The notes beneath the pieces were generated by a model. That model made no database searches. It had not been told where the DNA came from and was given only the letters and a program-made list of their open reading frames with translations. Positions 16,503 to 25,379 of a stretch of 32,525 nt of DNA are shown here, piece by piece. A program made the position numbers and the translations under genes. The number at the start of each line of letters is the position of its first letter. Within the stretch, counting starts at the first letter, position 1. The DNA comes from Chromatiales bacterium. GTDB lineage: Bacteria > Pseudomonadota > Gammaproteobacteria > SZUA-140. The DNA lies in the NCBI GenBank assembly GCA_031285245.1, contig JAITWN010000165.1:1-32525 (forward strand). The letters run 5' to 3'.

Positions 16503-17096
16503 TCACTCGCTCGGCGCATTGCCTTTTTCTTGCGGCACTTCTTTCTCGCGTACATCACTGTACTTTTCTTTCCAGGACTCCGGAGCAAAATTTTTCAGCA
16601 TATTATCCACGAACGCCGATTCGCCCTTGGGCGGGGCAGGCGCCGACGGAGAGCCTTGATCTGATTTGAGCTCTGAGAGGAAAATCGAGATTAATCGCAA
16701 TTCTTCAGAAGGTAGCAAAGACACAGAGGCGGCCTCTTTGGGAGGATAGCCATGATCAAATGTCTTTGCGCCATAAACTGCCTCTGGGTCACGCAGGAAG
16801 TTGTAGATCCATTCCTGAGTCCGACGCGAACCTAGGCCATCGAGTGACAAGCCCATGTTGGTGCCGTTGCGCATCGCTCGATGGCAAGCAGTACAACGAT
16901 GGGTGCGGAAAAGTTCTGACCCGCGTTGACCATCTGCGGAAAGATCGAAGTGAGTGGTGACCTCAAACACTGCCCCGCTGGCACGCAAGCGGTAGGCTTC
17001 TAAAGCGAGGTATGCAAGCACCGCAAAGCCAATGAAAGCTATAGCGATACCGAACAGGATCTTTTCTCCCTGCTTTAATGACTGTCCGCCGGCCAT
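16503..17096 (-). CDS. Membrane-anchored monoheme c-type cytochrome
   Basis: N-terminal TM then 'GSELFRTHRCTACHRAMRNG...GLGSRRTQEWIYNFLRDPE'. Confidence 0.85.
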   Translation of the reverse strand: MAGGQSLKQGEKILFGIAIAFIGFAVLAYLALEAYRLRASGAVFEVTTHFDLSADGQRGSELFRTHRCTACHRAMRNGTNMGLSLDGLGSRRTQEWIYNFLRDPEAVYGAKTFDHGYPPKEAASVSLLPSEELRLISIFLSELKSDQGSPSAPAPPKGESAFVDNMLKNFAPESWKEKYSDVREKEVPQEKGNAPSE

Positions 17097-17152
17097 GGCG
17101 CGATTATCCAGTAATAGCAGCCTTGATGCAAATTAAGGCACTGATGAGAAAA

Positions 17153-17177
17153 CAAAAAAGGGCGGGTAACCCCGCCC
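17153..17177 (-). terminator. Rho-independent terminator
   Basis: Minus strand GGGCGGG-GTTA-CCCGCCC-TTTTTT downstream of the diheme cytochrome gene. Confidence 0.88.
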
Positions 17178-17239
17178 TCTTGATCAGCCACCACATTGCC
17201 GGCTATCGACACCGGCAGCGTGGGGCTTATTTCATGTAC

Positions 17240-18013
17240 TTACTTCCCCCGGACGGAGACGTGACGCTCCGGGCGACGATAATTGCCCAACGTATACGGC
17301 GAAGCACCCGTCAAGAACGCCGCAGCATTATGGATGTCCTCATCGGTCATCTTGCGCGCTACTTTCTGCATCTGCTCAAGCGGGTCGTTGTTGCGACTGC
17401 CATCGCGCCAGTTGGTCAACTGGTTAACGAGGTAAACGTACTTCTGCTGACCGATCATGGGATAAATCGGCTCAACACCACGGCCATTGTAATCATGGCA
17501 AGAACGGCAGGCAGGAATATCACGCTCCGACACACCAAAGCTGACGATTCTCAAACCTTGAGCAGGATCACCAACGGTAACGCCTGCTTCTCTCAACGCT
17601 TTGAGATTGGAAGAACCCGTAGCTGATATCTTAGGGTCATGAGCCAAGCTGCTCACGTAGGCAGCCACATCGCGGCGATCTTCACTAGTCAGCTGCTTGG
17701 CGAAGATAGGCATCACCACACCCGCGCCGATACCAGCACGCCGATCTGTCGCAAAATCCTCTAACTGCTTGACTATAAATTCCACAACTTGACCGGCAAG
17801 ACGGGGAGTTCCCAGATTATCATTCCCCATTGCGTCCTCTTCGTGGCAAGACATACAAGCTGGCACATCGCCCTTGCCGTTTCTGAAGATGGACTGACCG
17901 TTCTCCAAACTGGCCGTTACGAAGCCGCCCCCCGCGGCCTGGACCTGCGCTACCGCGCTGACGGCGATAATCGCACCGGTGAGCATCGAAGCCAGGGTCG
18001 TTAAGCGTCGCAT
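17240..18013 (-). CDS. Diheme cytochrome c4-like protein
   Basis: Signal peptide; CMSCH and CRSCH motifs in two repeated cytochrome c domains. Confidence 0.9.
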   Translation of the reverse strand: MRRLTTLASMLTGAIIAVSAVAQVQAAGGGFVTASLENGQSIFRNGKGDVPACMSCHEEDAMGNDNLGTPRLAGQVVEFIVKQLEDFATDRRAGIGAGVVMPIFAKQLTSEDRRDVAAYVSSLAHDPKISATGSSNLKALREAGVTVGDPAQGLRIVSFGVSERDIPACRSCHDYNGRGVEPIYPMIGQQKYVYLVNQLTNWRDGSRNNDPLEQMQKVARKMTDEDIHNAAAFLTGASPYTLGNYRRPERHVSVRGK

Positions 18014-18175
18014 TGGATCCCTCTCAAGAAGTTTTCTTATGTACGTTCAAGCAGCAGATGGCGCATGATACGTACGTGAATATGAAGCGTCAAATCGTTT
18101 GTCGCGCCGCCGCAGCAATTCCGCATGCATCCATACCCCAGGAGAAAGCCTCCTTGAGCAGGGTAAATGCGGTAC

Positions 18176-18265
18176 TCAGGAATTCTTCTTCAGCAGGAAA
18201 GCTGCGAAGCCCAGAGCGAGCGGGAACCAAACGGCATAAATGATAAGTACCTGGCCTGTCGACAT
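18176..18265 (-). CDS. 29-aa single-TM small protein MSTGQVLIIYAVWFPLALGFAAFLLKKNS
   Basis: SD AAAGGGGGT upstream; TM helix with basic end; upstream of the diheme cytochrome gene. Confidence 0.6.
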   Translation of the reverse strand: MSTGQVLIIYAVWFPLALGFAAFLLKKNS

Positions 18266-18480
18266 CGCTACCCCCCTTTAACATATATCTTTAACGACAT
18301 CTCGGTGGCTGCATGGTTTGCTTGCGCAGCCCCGACTTTTATTCTGAGCGGTCTGTATATCATGGGATATTTTTCATTGCAAGCCCGCAATAACTCTGTC
18401 GTCATGCCGCTGCACAAAGATGATCTCCCGCGACACACGCGCTAGAATCCAGCGCGTTTTCTAAATCAGCAGAGATACGA

Positions 18481-19914
18481 ATGAGCTTCATCGCACGCAG
18501 CAAAGACTGGCTCTCTCAAGCCTCGGCAAGGTACTGGGGCGTAATTGCACTCGCTTTGTGGGGGGCAGCGGTTTTTGCCTTCGGGCTGCTGCGTCTCGAC
18601 ACCCACGGCGCTGAAGAAGCCGGCGCGCGCGCGCTGCTCTTGGTGTGGTCCGTTGGTGAGCGCATCGCCAGCACGGTGGTTATTCTCGGACTGCCGGATC
18701 TACGCGCACTATTGCAAATTCCGCTCGGCGCCTACTGGCCCGGCAGTATGGTGGCCGCAAAAGTATACGCGCTGCTCATCACCGCCATTGCCGCCGCCAT
18801 GCTGTATCGCTGGAGTCGGCGCGAACATGGCCCGGAAACCGCACTCATCGCCACCGGGCTGCTGTTGATCACCCCCATCACGATCGCCCAGGTAGACGCC
18901 CTCGGCGCCGGCCCCTATCTCCTGCTCGTCTTCGCAGTCGGCGCATGGCTCGACCGCACCTACCGCCGCGTACAACGCCCGCTGGGCGGCTGGTTTTTCC
19001 TGCAACTGCTATGGATCATGATCGCAGTCAGCATTCACCCTGCTGCCATTGCTTATCCACTCGCGCTGCTGTGGCAATGGAAAATAGACCCGATAGATGG
19101 GCGTCATCAACGCCATCAATACATCGGCATCACCCTGGCACTGATCTTCGTGCTGGTGCTGCGCAAGGGATGGCCAGCATTGCACTGGCTAGGCAACCCT
19201 CTGACCGCGCTTTCAAGCGCCGTGCTCGGGCAGGAATTCCAGGGTGAAACGCTGCCATTGCTGGTGGGAATCACCGTTGTCGCATTTCTGGTCTACCTGC
19301 TGATCGCCGAAAGAAAGCGCCTGACCACAGAACCGCTAACACGCATGCTCCTGATCGGCATGCTCATCGGCACCCTCTGCGCTGATGGCCCATGGGCCAT
19401 GCTGTGTCTCGCCGTCGCCCTCTACTTCGGCATCGCACGCCTCATCGCATTCAATCAAGCGTTTGGCAGTACGGGCTTGAGCGGTCAACGCGGCATCGTG
19501 CTGCTCGCCATATTTGTCGCATCCACATTATTCATGCAGGCGCAGAAGGCTCACCACCAGGCCATTGTGCAAAATCTGCTACCGCCAGTGGACCAGCTCA
19601 TTCTTACCTTCAGCGTAGAAATCGAGGACACCGATGCAGACGCCGCTCACATCGTGACAATGAGCCAATGGCCGGGCAAAACCATGCTTGCCACCCGACG
19701 CCCAGCGCTGCCATTACCACCGCCCTTCGCAGACAGTCAGACGCTATTGGGAAAAATCAGCGGAGTAAGCTATCTGCTCTTCAATCCGAAGCAACCCGCG
19801 AACACGGCCCTAGCAGCTCAGCTCGCCGAGCTTACCGGCGTTACAGAAACCTTATTGCTGGAAGAAGGCGGCGCAGTCGTGCATTTCAGGCAGTCACCCA
19901 CCGAATCGCCCTAG
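18481..19914 (+). CDS. Polytopic membrane protein, possible glycosyltransferase family 39/PMT-like
   Basis: Many TM segments; 'LDTHGAEEAGARALLL' and 'YRWSRREHGPETALIATGLLLITP' resemble the PMT/ArnT layout. Confidence 0.6.
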   Translation: MSFIARSKDWLSQASARYWGVIALALWGAAVFAFGLLRLDTHGAEEAGARALLLVWSVGERIASTVVILGLPDLRALLQIPLGAYWPGSMVAAKVYALLITAIAAAMLYRWSRREHGPETALIATGLLLITPITIAQVDALGAGPYLLLVFAVGAWLDRTYRRVQRPLGGWFFLQLLWIMIAVSIHPAAIAYPLALLWQWKIDPIDGRHQRHQYIGITLALIFVLVLRKGWPALHWLGNPLTALSSAVLGQEFQGETLPLLVGITVVAFLVYLLIAERKRLTTEPLTRMLLIGMLIGTLCADGPWAMLCLAVALYFGIARLIAFNQAFGSTGLSGQRGIVLLAIFVASTLFMQAQKAHHQAIVQNLLPPVDQLILTFSVEIEDTDADAAHIVTMSQWPGKTMLATRRPALPLPPPFADSQTLLGKISGVSYLLFNPKQPANTALAAQLAELTGVTETLLLEEGGAVVHFRQSPTESP

Positions 19915-19965
19915 CTTCATCGCGCTGACCAGCGGATAAATCTGACGCTACAACCAGAGCCGGAT

Positions 19966-20430
19966 TTATCCGCCACCCTCTGTATCCGCCTTGATGCCAC
20001 GCTGATAGACCATAATCGAGCCGATGCGCAGCGCGGTCAGCACCAACAGCAGCGCACTCATGGCATAGATATCCACAGGCGAGATCTGATGCTCGAACAA
20101 CTGAATCATCACCTCCCGCAGCACGAATACGATCGCCGCATCGACGATAAACGTCATGCGTAGACGAGCGGAATTGAAATATTCAACGAGCGAGCGCGAA
20201 AGCTCGATGAGAATGAACAACGTCAATACGTCGGAAATGATGCGCTGAAAATCACTGGCGAGTTCGCGCTGCACAAACAGATCGCCCACCGTCATGAACA
20301 TGCGCACCATGCCAATGATGATGCTGAAGGTCAAAAACGCGATCATGACACTGAAAACGATATTGAGCGTCCAATTGAAAATCGCCTTGACACGATTCGC
20401 GCCTACTAACCCGCCGATCAATTTCACCAT
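19966..20430 (-). CDS. PsiE-family phosphate-starvation-inducible membrane protein
   Basis: Four TM; 'DVLTLFILIELSRSLVEYFNSARLRMTFIVDAAIVFVLREVMIQLF' is PsiE-like. Confidence 0.78.
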   Translation of the reverse strand: MVKLIGGLVGANRVKAIFNWTLNIVFSVMIAFLTFSIIIGMVRMFMTVGDLFVQRELASDFQRIISDVLTLFILIELSRSLVEYFNSARLRMTFIVDAAIVFVLREVMIQLFEHQISPVDIYAMSALLLVLTALRIGSIMVYQRGIKADTEGGG

Positions 20431-20495
20431 TGCGCTGATTCCTTACTGACGCCTGCTGGATAGTTTGCCAATATCGCGACTCTGATTGTCGCCGC

Positions 20496-21314
20496 TCAGC
20501 TCTGACAGCTGGAACAGAAATACGAAGAGCGCTGCGCCTGGCGAATGGAGCGGATCGGCGCGCCACAGCTCAGGCATGGTTCGCCCTCGCGACCATACAC
20601 CGCGAGACGCTGCGCGAAATAGCCCGGACGACCATCACCGCCGCTAAAGTCGCGCAGCGTAGTGCCGCCCTGACGAATCGCTTCACGCAAGACTATCTGG
20701 ATCTGCTGTGCAAGCCGTTCATAACGCGCCATCGAAATACGGCCAGCCGCGCGCTGCGGATGAATGCCAGCTTGAAAAAGCGCTTCGCTCGCATAGATGT
20801 TGCCCACGCCGACCACGACATGCGCATCCATGATGAACGTTTTCACCGCAGAGCGCCGGCCACACGACAACGCGTACAGATGAGCACCATTAAACCCTTC
20901 TTCCAACGGCTCGGGGCCAAGCTTGGCGAGTAACACATGGGAGTAAGGATCTTCCCGCGTCCATAACGCGAGCCCAAAACGACGCGGGTCGCGCAAACGC
21001 ACGATGACTTCGTCATCAAAAACAAGATCCAAATGATCGTGAACGCCGGGCGCAGGCGCATCCGCACCAAGTACGCGCAAACTCCCCGACATGCCAAGAT
21101 GCATGATCAAAGTGCCGGCAGCGCTACGCAGCAGCAGATACTTACCGCGCCGCACGACATCATCTACCACCTGTCCGGTGAAATCACTCTCAAGCGCACT
21201 TGAAATCGGCTGACGTAAACGCCTCTCCCGCACTCTCACCGCCGTCACCCGCCGCTCACACACATGCGGCATGATCCCACGGCAAGTGGTTTCGACTTCG
21301 GGCAGTTCAGGCAT
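20496..21314 (-). CDS. mutM: Formamidopyrimidine-DNA glycosylase
   Basis: N-terminal MPELPEVETTCRGI, C-terminal zinc finger CLSCG...YFCSSCQ. Confidence 0.96.
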   Translation of the reverse strand: MPELPEVETTCRGIMPHVCERRVTAVRVRERRLRQPISSALESDFTGQVVDDVVRRGKYLLLRSAAGTLIMHLGMSGSLRVLGADAPAPGVHDHLDLVFDDEVIVRLRDPRRFGLALWTREDPYSHVLLAKLGPEPLEEGFNGAHLYALSCGRRSAVKTFIMDAHVVVGVGNIYASEALFQAGIHPQRAAGRISMARYERLAQQIQIVLREAIRQGGTTLRDFSGGDGRPGYFAQRLAVYGREGEPCLSCGAPIRSIRQAQRSSYFCSSCQS

Positions 21315-21322
21315 AGGAAAAA

Positions 21323-22201
21323 TTACTGTGCATCATCAAGGGGAGGAACATTGCTGTTTTGCAGCATGGGCAATAGCTGCCTCGCCTGCTCTTCCGTCAA
21401 CACGTAGCAGATACCAAGATCAGCCCGCACCAGCAGCAAGTCCGCATCGCGCTCACGCACTTCGAAACGAATATCTTCGCCCGCTTCAAAACCAATCCGC
21501 ACCGCGCCGATACCAACCGCGCTCGCATCCGCCGGCTCCACCGCCAGCGCCTGCGCATTGCGCCATTCATCAACCAGCTCATTAATCGCATCAGGCGTGA
21601 AACCATCAGCAGGAGACGCCGTCCATCTTCCACCCTCACCATGAGTCAGCGCGAGACCAGGTAATTCAATCATCACTGGATGACTGTTTGGCGACAGCAA
21701 CTGCGTCGACACAAACGACGTATAGTCGGTTTGAAGCCGGAACAGGTAGAGATCATCAGTCAGGTGAATGGTATCTCCCACCTGGATATAACGCCGATGA
21801 TCGAGAGGTTCGCTACCACCAAAAGCGATACGTAAATCGTCGGCTTCAAGCACCGCGCTCGGCGGATCGAGTCCATACTCGCGCAAATCACGCCCGATAG
21901 CGCCAAAGTGCGCTTGACTCGCTGTTTCCAGCACGCGCAACAACGCGTCGATACGAAATTCATTGGCATACACGTGCAGCGGTGCATCCATCCGCCACAT
22001 ACCCTGGCTCTTATCGAGACTGACCGGGGCGCGATTGGAAGCTGGCCACTCTATGATAAGCCGCGTAACTTCATTGGCATGAAGCGGCGTAAGCGGCTGC
22101 GCTTTGACAGACGGCACATCCCCTGGCTGCTTCCACACCAAAGCAGCCAGCGCGAGAACGATCAACAGCAGAACGAAATTGAGTACCAGCCTACGATTCA
22201 T
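21323..22201 (-). CDS. DUF4340-type membrane-anchored protein
   Basis: N-terminal anchor, repeated beta-domain pattern, and position downstream of a GldG-like gene. Confidence 0.7.
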   Translation of the reverse strand: MNRRLVLNFVLLLIVLALAALVWKQPGDVPSVKAQPLTPLHANEVTRLIIEWPASNRAPVSLDKSQGMWRMDAPLHVYANEFRIDALLRVLETASQAHFGAIGRDLREYGLDPPSAVLEADDLRIAFGGSEPLDHRRYIQVGDTIHLTDDLYLFRLQTDYTSFVSTQLLSPNSHPVMIELPGLALTHGEGGRWTASPADGFTPDAINELVDEWRNAQALAVEPADASAVGIGAVRIGFEAGEDIRFEVRERDADLLLVRADLGICYVLTEEQARQLLPMLQNSNVPPLDDAQ

Positions 22202-22219
22202 CGCACCAGCATCCTGTCA

Positions 22220-23599
22220 TCAGCGACGGCGACGTCCGAACCAGATGATGAACCCGCTGACCAGGAACAGTAGCGGCAACACCATGAGAAAACCAAAACC
22301 AATCGCTCCCATCGCAATCGGCGAAAGTTGCAGCGTCGCATCCGGCGTGATGCGCGCCGGAATAGCGATGAGATGATCATCCCCGCTCAACCAGTTGGCC
22401 ATATTGAGACCAAGCTGAAGATTACCCGCAAGACCAAGAAAGCTGTTAGAAAGAAAGTCGCCATCTGCAACCAGCAACACGCGCTGCACGGCGCTTCCAC
22501 CGCCCTCGGCTTGCGTCACATTGCGCGTCAGCGCCGCACCAATCACGAGCGGCCCGGGAAGATCCTGACCTTCATCGTAGCTGATCGTCCCTTGCGTTTC
22601 GTTGCGCTCCAGCCAGGCACTGGAAAGTGAATTGAGCAGCGCGGTTGCGGTCCATTCATCAGAACGCTCATAACTGATCGCACCGGCAACAGGGAACAGC
22701 GTGTTGTAATCGAAGTCGCGGGTAATCTCATGCGCGGGATAACTTGCGACCAGCGCCATGCGTGGATCGTTGGTACCGAACAGCATCATGCCGACCTGCG
22801 ATACCGCTGGATCAACGATGACACCAGACTCCCACGTCACGCCCAAGCGATGCGCCAGCGCATCGAGCCCCGGCGACGCATCAGGATCACGCAACCACAG
22901 CAATCTACCGCCACCATCGACATACTTGACGATGCGTTCAACCTCCGCTGGCAACAATGGGATCTGCGCAGATGCAATGACGAGCACCGCATCTTTTGGC
23001 AACGCACGCCCAGCCTGCTCCAATAAATTGAAGCGCTCGACTTCAATGCCCTGTGCTTGCAGCTGCTTGGCCCAGGACGAAAGATCATAACTGGCACTGC
23101 CTTCAGGATCACGCTCGCCGTGCCCCGCGAGAAACAGCAAACGATGCTTCCCACCACGCGCAACGCGCTGTAGCGCATTACTCAGCGCGCTCTCGGAAAG
23201 TTCGCGCAAACGCTCAGACCTATCCTGATACTCGATCACCATCTCGCCATCCATGGTGATGCCGAGTTCGCGCACGCGCTGTGGCTCGACATCGGGATCA
23301 ACGAAAGTCAGATGCAGATCGGGTTTATGACGCTGATAGCGTTCCACCAAACCAGAGATACGCTTGCGCAACAACGGCTCTTCGCGCGCATATGCCACGA
23401 TCGTCAAATCGCCATGCAGTTCCTCAAGCAGCTTGACGCTTGCCTCCGACAGCGTGTTACGCCCGCTCGCGGTCCAGTCAGACTCATGAGCATAGTGGGT
23501 AGCAAGCCATCCGAGCAGGCCAACAGCGGCAGCAAGCAGCAGAGCGAACAGCACATCGTGCAGACGCAAGGCGAATTTCGTACCGCGAGTAACTTTCAT
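22220..23599 (-). CDS. GldG-like ABC-type auxiliary transport protein
   Basis: 'LSEASVKLLEELHGDLTIVAYARE', 'LLFLAGHGERDPEG', 'LLWLRDPDAS', N- and C-terminal TMs. Confidence 0.85.
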   Translation of the reverse strand: MKVTRGTKFALRLHDVLFALLLAAAVGLLGWLATHYAHESDWTASGRNTLSEASVKLLEELHGDLTIVAYAREEPLLRKRISGLVERYQRHKPDLHLTFVDPDVEPQRVRELGITMDGEMVIEYQDRSERLRELSESALSNALQRVARGGKHRLLFLAGHGERDPEGSASYDLSSWAKQLQAQGIEVERFNLLEQAGRALPKDAVLVIASAQIPLLPAEVERIVKYVDGGGRLLWLRDPDASPGLDALAHRLGVTWESGVIVDPAVSQVGMMLFGTNDPRMALVASYPAHEITRDFDYNTLFPVAGAISYERSDEWTATALLNSLSSAWLERNETQGTISYDEGQDLPGPLVIGAALTRNVTQAEGGGSAVQRVLLVADGDFLSNSFLGLAGNLQLGLNMANWLSGDDHLIAIPARITPDATLQLSPIAMGAIGFGFLMVLPLLFLVSGFIIWFGRRRR

Positions 23600-23605
23600 G
23601 CGAAA

Positions 23606-24346
23606 TCAGTGCTGCAAACGGTAGGAATCAAGGCGGCGCACGCTGAGCGCGAGGAAAGCGAAGATGACGATCAGATAGTACGCGATATCCCGCGTACTGA
23701 CGATGCCACGTAATAGCGGTTCGTAATGGCGGACTATCGACAACGCAGCAAATACCTTGCTATCGCCATTCCAATCCACGATCCACAGCATCAGCAATGC
23801 GCCAAAAGTGGCGATCGCCGCAACGACAGGTTGCGCAGTCAATGCAGACATGAACAAGCCGATCGCAGCAAACGCTGCCAACATCAAAAAAAGCCCGAAC
23901 AGCCCAGAGAAGAGTAAACCGAAATCGAGCGCGCCACCACTTAGCAACGACAGTGGCATCAGCGCGATCAACACCATCATCACCGCGATGAAGCCAAGCG
24001 TACCGAGATATTTCCCCAACACGATTTCGGTCATCGACACTGGCGCCGAGAACAACAAACTGAGCGTGCGATTACGTAGCTCATCGGAAATCAGACGCAT
24101 GGTCAGCAGCGGCACGATCAAGAGCAGCACCAGCGCTGCATTGCCAAAGAACGGCCCAACCACAATTTCAGTCACACCAGGTGCATCGGCAGTTACCGCC
24201 AGACGCGGCTGCAACTGCAGAAAAAAGTCCACCTGAGTCGTAAACATATAACCGAGGATGATCTGAATCACTGCAAGCAGCACCCAGGCCAGCGGCGACA
24301 AAAAAAGGCTGCGCAGTTCGCGCCCCGCAATCGCCAGCACCATCAT
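23606..24346 (-). CDS. ABC-2 type transporter permease, GldF-like
   Basis: Six TM; 'LLTMRLISDELRNRTLSLLFSAPVSMTEIVLGKYLG'. Confidence 0.88.
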   Translation of the reverse strand: MMVLAIAGRELRSLFLSPLAWVLLAVIQIILGYMFTTQVDFFLQLQPRLAVTADAPGVTEIVVGPFFGNAALVLLLIVPLLTMRLISDELRNRTLSLLFSAPVSMTEIVLGKYLGTLGFIAVMMVLIALMPLSLLSGGALDFGLLFSGLFGLFLMLAAFAAIGLFMSALTAQPVVAAIATFGALLMLWIVDWNGDSKVFAALSIVRHYEPLLRGIVSTRDIAYYLIVIFAFLALSVRRLDSYRLQH

Positions 24347-25320
24347 GCTGCTTCCTCGCGTGGCGAAGTATCCGTTGACGTATCGCTGGTGGTGATGTCA
24401 ACAAAAATCTCTTCGAGCGAGCGCCGTTCGCGACTGAGTTCATAAAGCTTCCAACCTTCAGTCGCCGCGCGCAGCGCCAGCCGCTCGGCGAACTCACCAC
24501 CTTCCGGCGCATGCCGTAACCGGACACGGCCACCACCGAGATCTTCGATCTGCGTTACTCCATCGAGCCCACTCAGCACGGCAATCGGCGGCGGATTGCG
24601 CAAACCCACTACAAGCCAGGACATCTGCGCACGCTGCTGCATTTCGGCAAGTGTATCGTCGAATACAAGGCGGCCACGATGCATGATCAGCACGCGATCA
24701 CACACCGCTTGCACCTCCGGGAGAATATGCGTTGAGAGAATGACGCTGTGCTCACCGCCAAGCTCTCGGATCAATCCACGGATTTCACGAATCTGAATGG
24801 GATCAAGACCAACAGTAGGCTCATCGAGAATAACGACTGCGGGCGCATGCACGATCGCCTGCGCAAGGCCAACACGCTGCTGATATCCCTTCGACAGATT
24901 ACCGATGAGACGACGACCGACTGCGCCGAGTCCGCAGCGCTCTTTGGTGCGCGCGATCGCTCCAGCACGGTGCTCGCGCGCTATACGATGTATGCGCGCG
25001 CAGTACGAGAGGTACTCATCGACCGTCAGATCGTGATAGAGCGGCGGTTGCTCAGGAAGAAAGCCGAGCTCTGCTTTTGCAGCGCGTGGCTCATCGAGGA
25101 TATCAACGCCATTGACGAAAACACGTCCCGCGCTCGGCGCGAGATTGCCGCTGATGACCTGCATGGTGGTGGATTTACCTGCGCCATTTGGCCCAAGAAA
25201 ACCCAGCACCTCACCGCGATGCACTTCGAAACTGATATCGGCAACCGCGCAGAGCGAACCGTAACTGCGCTCGAGATGCTCAACTTGAACCAAACTGGAA
25301 AACTGACGGTCGGTAGTCAT
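24343..25320 (-). CDS. ABC transporter ATP-binding protein, GldA-like
   Basis: Walker A GPNGAGKST, signature LSKGYQQRVGLAQA, Walker B VVILDEPT. Confidence 0.95.
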   Translation of the reverse strand: MTTDRQFSSLVQVEHLERSYGSLCAVADISFEVHRGEVLGFLGPNGAGKSTTMQVISGNLAPSAGRVFVNGVDILDEPRAAKAELGFLPEQPPLYHDLTVDEYLSYCARIHRIAREHRAGAIARTKERCGLGAVGRRLIGNLSKGYQQRVGLAQAIVHAPAVVILDEPTVGLDPIQIREIRGLIRELGGEHSVILSTHILPEVQAVCDRVLIMHRGRLVFDDTLAEMQQRAQMSWLVVGLRNPPPIAVLSGLDGVTQIEDLGGGRVRLRHAPEGGEFAERLALRAATEGWKLYELSRERRSLEEIFVDITTSDTSTDTSPREEAA

Positions 25321-25379
25321 GGCGGGGCATTATACCGAGCTTTGTGCGTTTACACTCTCTCGCCATTGATCACCGCACT

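Noticed and set aside
18305-18445. Possible 46-aa GTG-started plus-strand TM ORF (VAAWFACAAPTFILSGLYIMGYFSLQARNN...)
   Set aside because: Hydrophobic segment is suggestive, but no Shine-Dalgarno is visible and it would occupy the divergent promoter region; left unresolved rather than called.
18437-18459. CGCGCT-AGAATCC-AGCGCG-TTTT hairpin resembling a terminator
   Set aside because: Stem is only 6 bp, with TAGAAT overlapping it as a possible -10 box just upstream of the 18481 gene; ambiguous function.
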